From NCBI GenBank assembly GCA_020630895.1, contig JAHDII010000142.1:1-7943 (forward strand): a DNA stretch of 7,943 nucleotides. The letters run 5' to 3'. Under the pieces are notes generated by a model. That model worked only from the letters and a program-made list of their open reading frames with translations. It did not search any database and was not told the origin of the DNA. Position numbers and translations under genes: made by a program. The stretch's first letter is position 1, and the number at the start of each line of letters is the position of its first letter. Of the stretch, positions 6,938 to 7,943 are shown piece after piece. This stretch comes from Saprospiraceae bacterium (GTDB lineage: Bacteria > Bacteroidota > Bacteroidia > Chitinophagales > Saprospiraceae).

Positions 6938-7943
6938 ATTCATTCAAAAATTAATCATTCTAATTTTATTTTGCACATTTTTTATAATTAAAAATGTACA
7001 AGCACAATCTATTGATTCTTTATATCAAATTGCATTAAAAAATAATTTAGAATTAAAAATTTTAGAACAACAATATCAAGCAGCATTATTAAAAGAACCA
7101 CAAGTAGGAAATTTACCTGATCCTGAATTTTCTGTAGGGTTTTTCGCATTACAAGCAGAAACAAGATTAGGTCCTCAATGGATAAAAGTAGGAGGTATGC
7201 AAATGTTTCCTTGGAAAAAATTTAGACAATCACAAAAAGATGTAGTCATTGCTATGGCTAAAGTAGAATATCAAAAAATAGAAGTTTTAAAATTAAATTT
7301 ATTTTATCCTATTGCTAAAAATTATTTTAAAATCTATGAAATTATCCAAAAGAAAAATATTATTAAAGATAACATTACACAATTAAAATCATTAGAACAA
7401 TTAGCTCTTGCTAAAGTAGAAATTGGAAAAACAAGTGCCGCTGATGTTTTAAAAATACAATTACAAATAGAAGAAGCCAAAAATAAAATTCAACTCCTTG
7501 AAAATAATCAAAAAAAATTTGAAGTTCCTATTAATCAAATTTTAAATAGAGATTTGAACATCGCAATAAATATTAATGAAAATAATATTTCTTTAGCACA
7601 ACTCAATTTAAATAAAAATCAATTAAAAGATGAATTAAAAAACAATTATCCTATCATTCAATTAATACAACTAGAACAAGATGTAGCTAAACAAAATATA
7701 AATGCTATCCAATTATCGCAAAAACCAACTTTTGGTGTAGGATTAGATTACGTTATGGTCAGTCCTAGAAAAGATGCAAACCCCGCTAGAAATGGTAGAG
7801 ATATTTTAATGCCTATGGCTAAAGTAAAAATTCCTATTAATAAAAATAAATATAAAGCCCAAGAACAAGAACAAGGATTTAAATTTGGGAGAAAAAAGAT
7901 TATTGTAAAAATAATGGCTCTAATAGAAACTGCTTTTATTGAA
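6927..7943 (+). CDS. TolC/CusC-family outer-membrane efflux protein (partial, 3' end outside window)
   Basis: An open frame of 339 codons from the ATG at 6927 to the window edge with no stop. TolC-family proteins usually have a little over 400 residues, so roughly the last fifth is missing. It would form the outer-membrane channel for the CusA pump. A signal peptide covers residues 1-26 with cleavage predicted after VQA. There is no acceptable lipobox, unlike lipidated E. coli CusC. Further signs of the family are an early helix rich in Leu, Asn and Gln; LPDPEF (63-68); TRLGPQW (79-85); and QMFPW (92-96). The TRLGPQ and QMFPW motifs are typical of the OMPs paired with CusA in Bacteroidota. 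Long amphipathic helices follow (about 100-210), with a second repeat-like half from about 230. The start overlaps the cusA stop by 11 bases, so translation is probably coupled. A CusB-like adaptor gene is expected next. Confidence 0.93.
   Translation, partial: MKNKFIQKLIILILFCTFFIIKNVQAQSIDSLYQIALKNNLELKILEQQYQAALLKEPQVGNLPDPEFSVGFFALQAETRLGPQWIKVGGMQMFPWKKFRQSQKDVVIAMAKVEYQKIEVLKLNLFYPIAKNYFKIYEIIQKKNIIKDNITQLKSLEQLALAKVEIGKTSAADVLKIQLQIEEAKNKIQLLENNQKKFEVPINQILNRDLNIAININENNISLAQLNLNKNQLKDELKNNYPIIQLIQLEQDVAKQNINAIQLSQKPTFGVGLDYVMVSPRKDANPARNGRDILMPMAKVKIPINKNKYKAQEQEQGFKFGRKKIIVKIMALIETAFIE

Overview
The window is AT-rich throughout. Its gene content points to a member of the Bacteroidota: a Cys-rich protein of the HYC_CC_PP type, a long CusA-type metal pump of the kind common in that phylum, an outer-membrane protein with TRLGPQW and QMFPW motifs, weak or absent Shine-Dalgarno sequences, and a TAnnTTTG-like -7 element. 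I cannot name the genus. No rRNA, tRNA, CRISPR array, insertion sequence or transposase gene was seen.

Left part (1-1749): two convergent 233-residue membrane proteins of unknown function. The plus-strand one has an N-terminal four-Cys zinc ribbon, two membrane segments and a PH-like C-terminal part. The minus-strand one has four membrane segments and a C-terminal His/Cys domain that probably binds zinc. A perfect 24-bp hairpin between their 3' ends looks like a shared bidirectional terminator.

Middle (1750-2720): about 410 bases without a gene. These contain a compact, relatively GC-rich pair of tandem hairpins (1884-1943), which may be a dispersed repeat or a structured RNA. Two very small genes follow, a putative 70-residue lipoprotein and a 76-residue single-pass membrane protein, 16 bases apart and probably co-transcribed. 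Neither is recognised.

Right part (2721-7943): a probable copper/silver efflux locus. It starts with a small membrane-anchored or secreted Cys/His-rich protein, then a terminator-like hairpin, then cusA, whose three periplasmic methionines match the Cu(I)/Ag(I) site of E. coli CusA. The start of a TolC/CusC-like outer-membrane protein gene overlaps the cusA stop by 11 bases and runs off the window. A CusB-like adaptor would be expected just beyond the right edge. Working model: the Cys-rich protein binds metal outside the cytoplasm, and CusA with the outer-membrane channel exports it. The Cys-rich protein's part in this is inferred from composition and position only.
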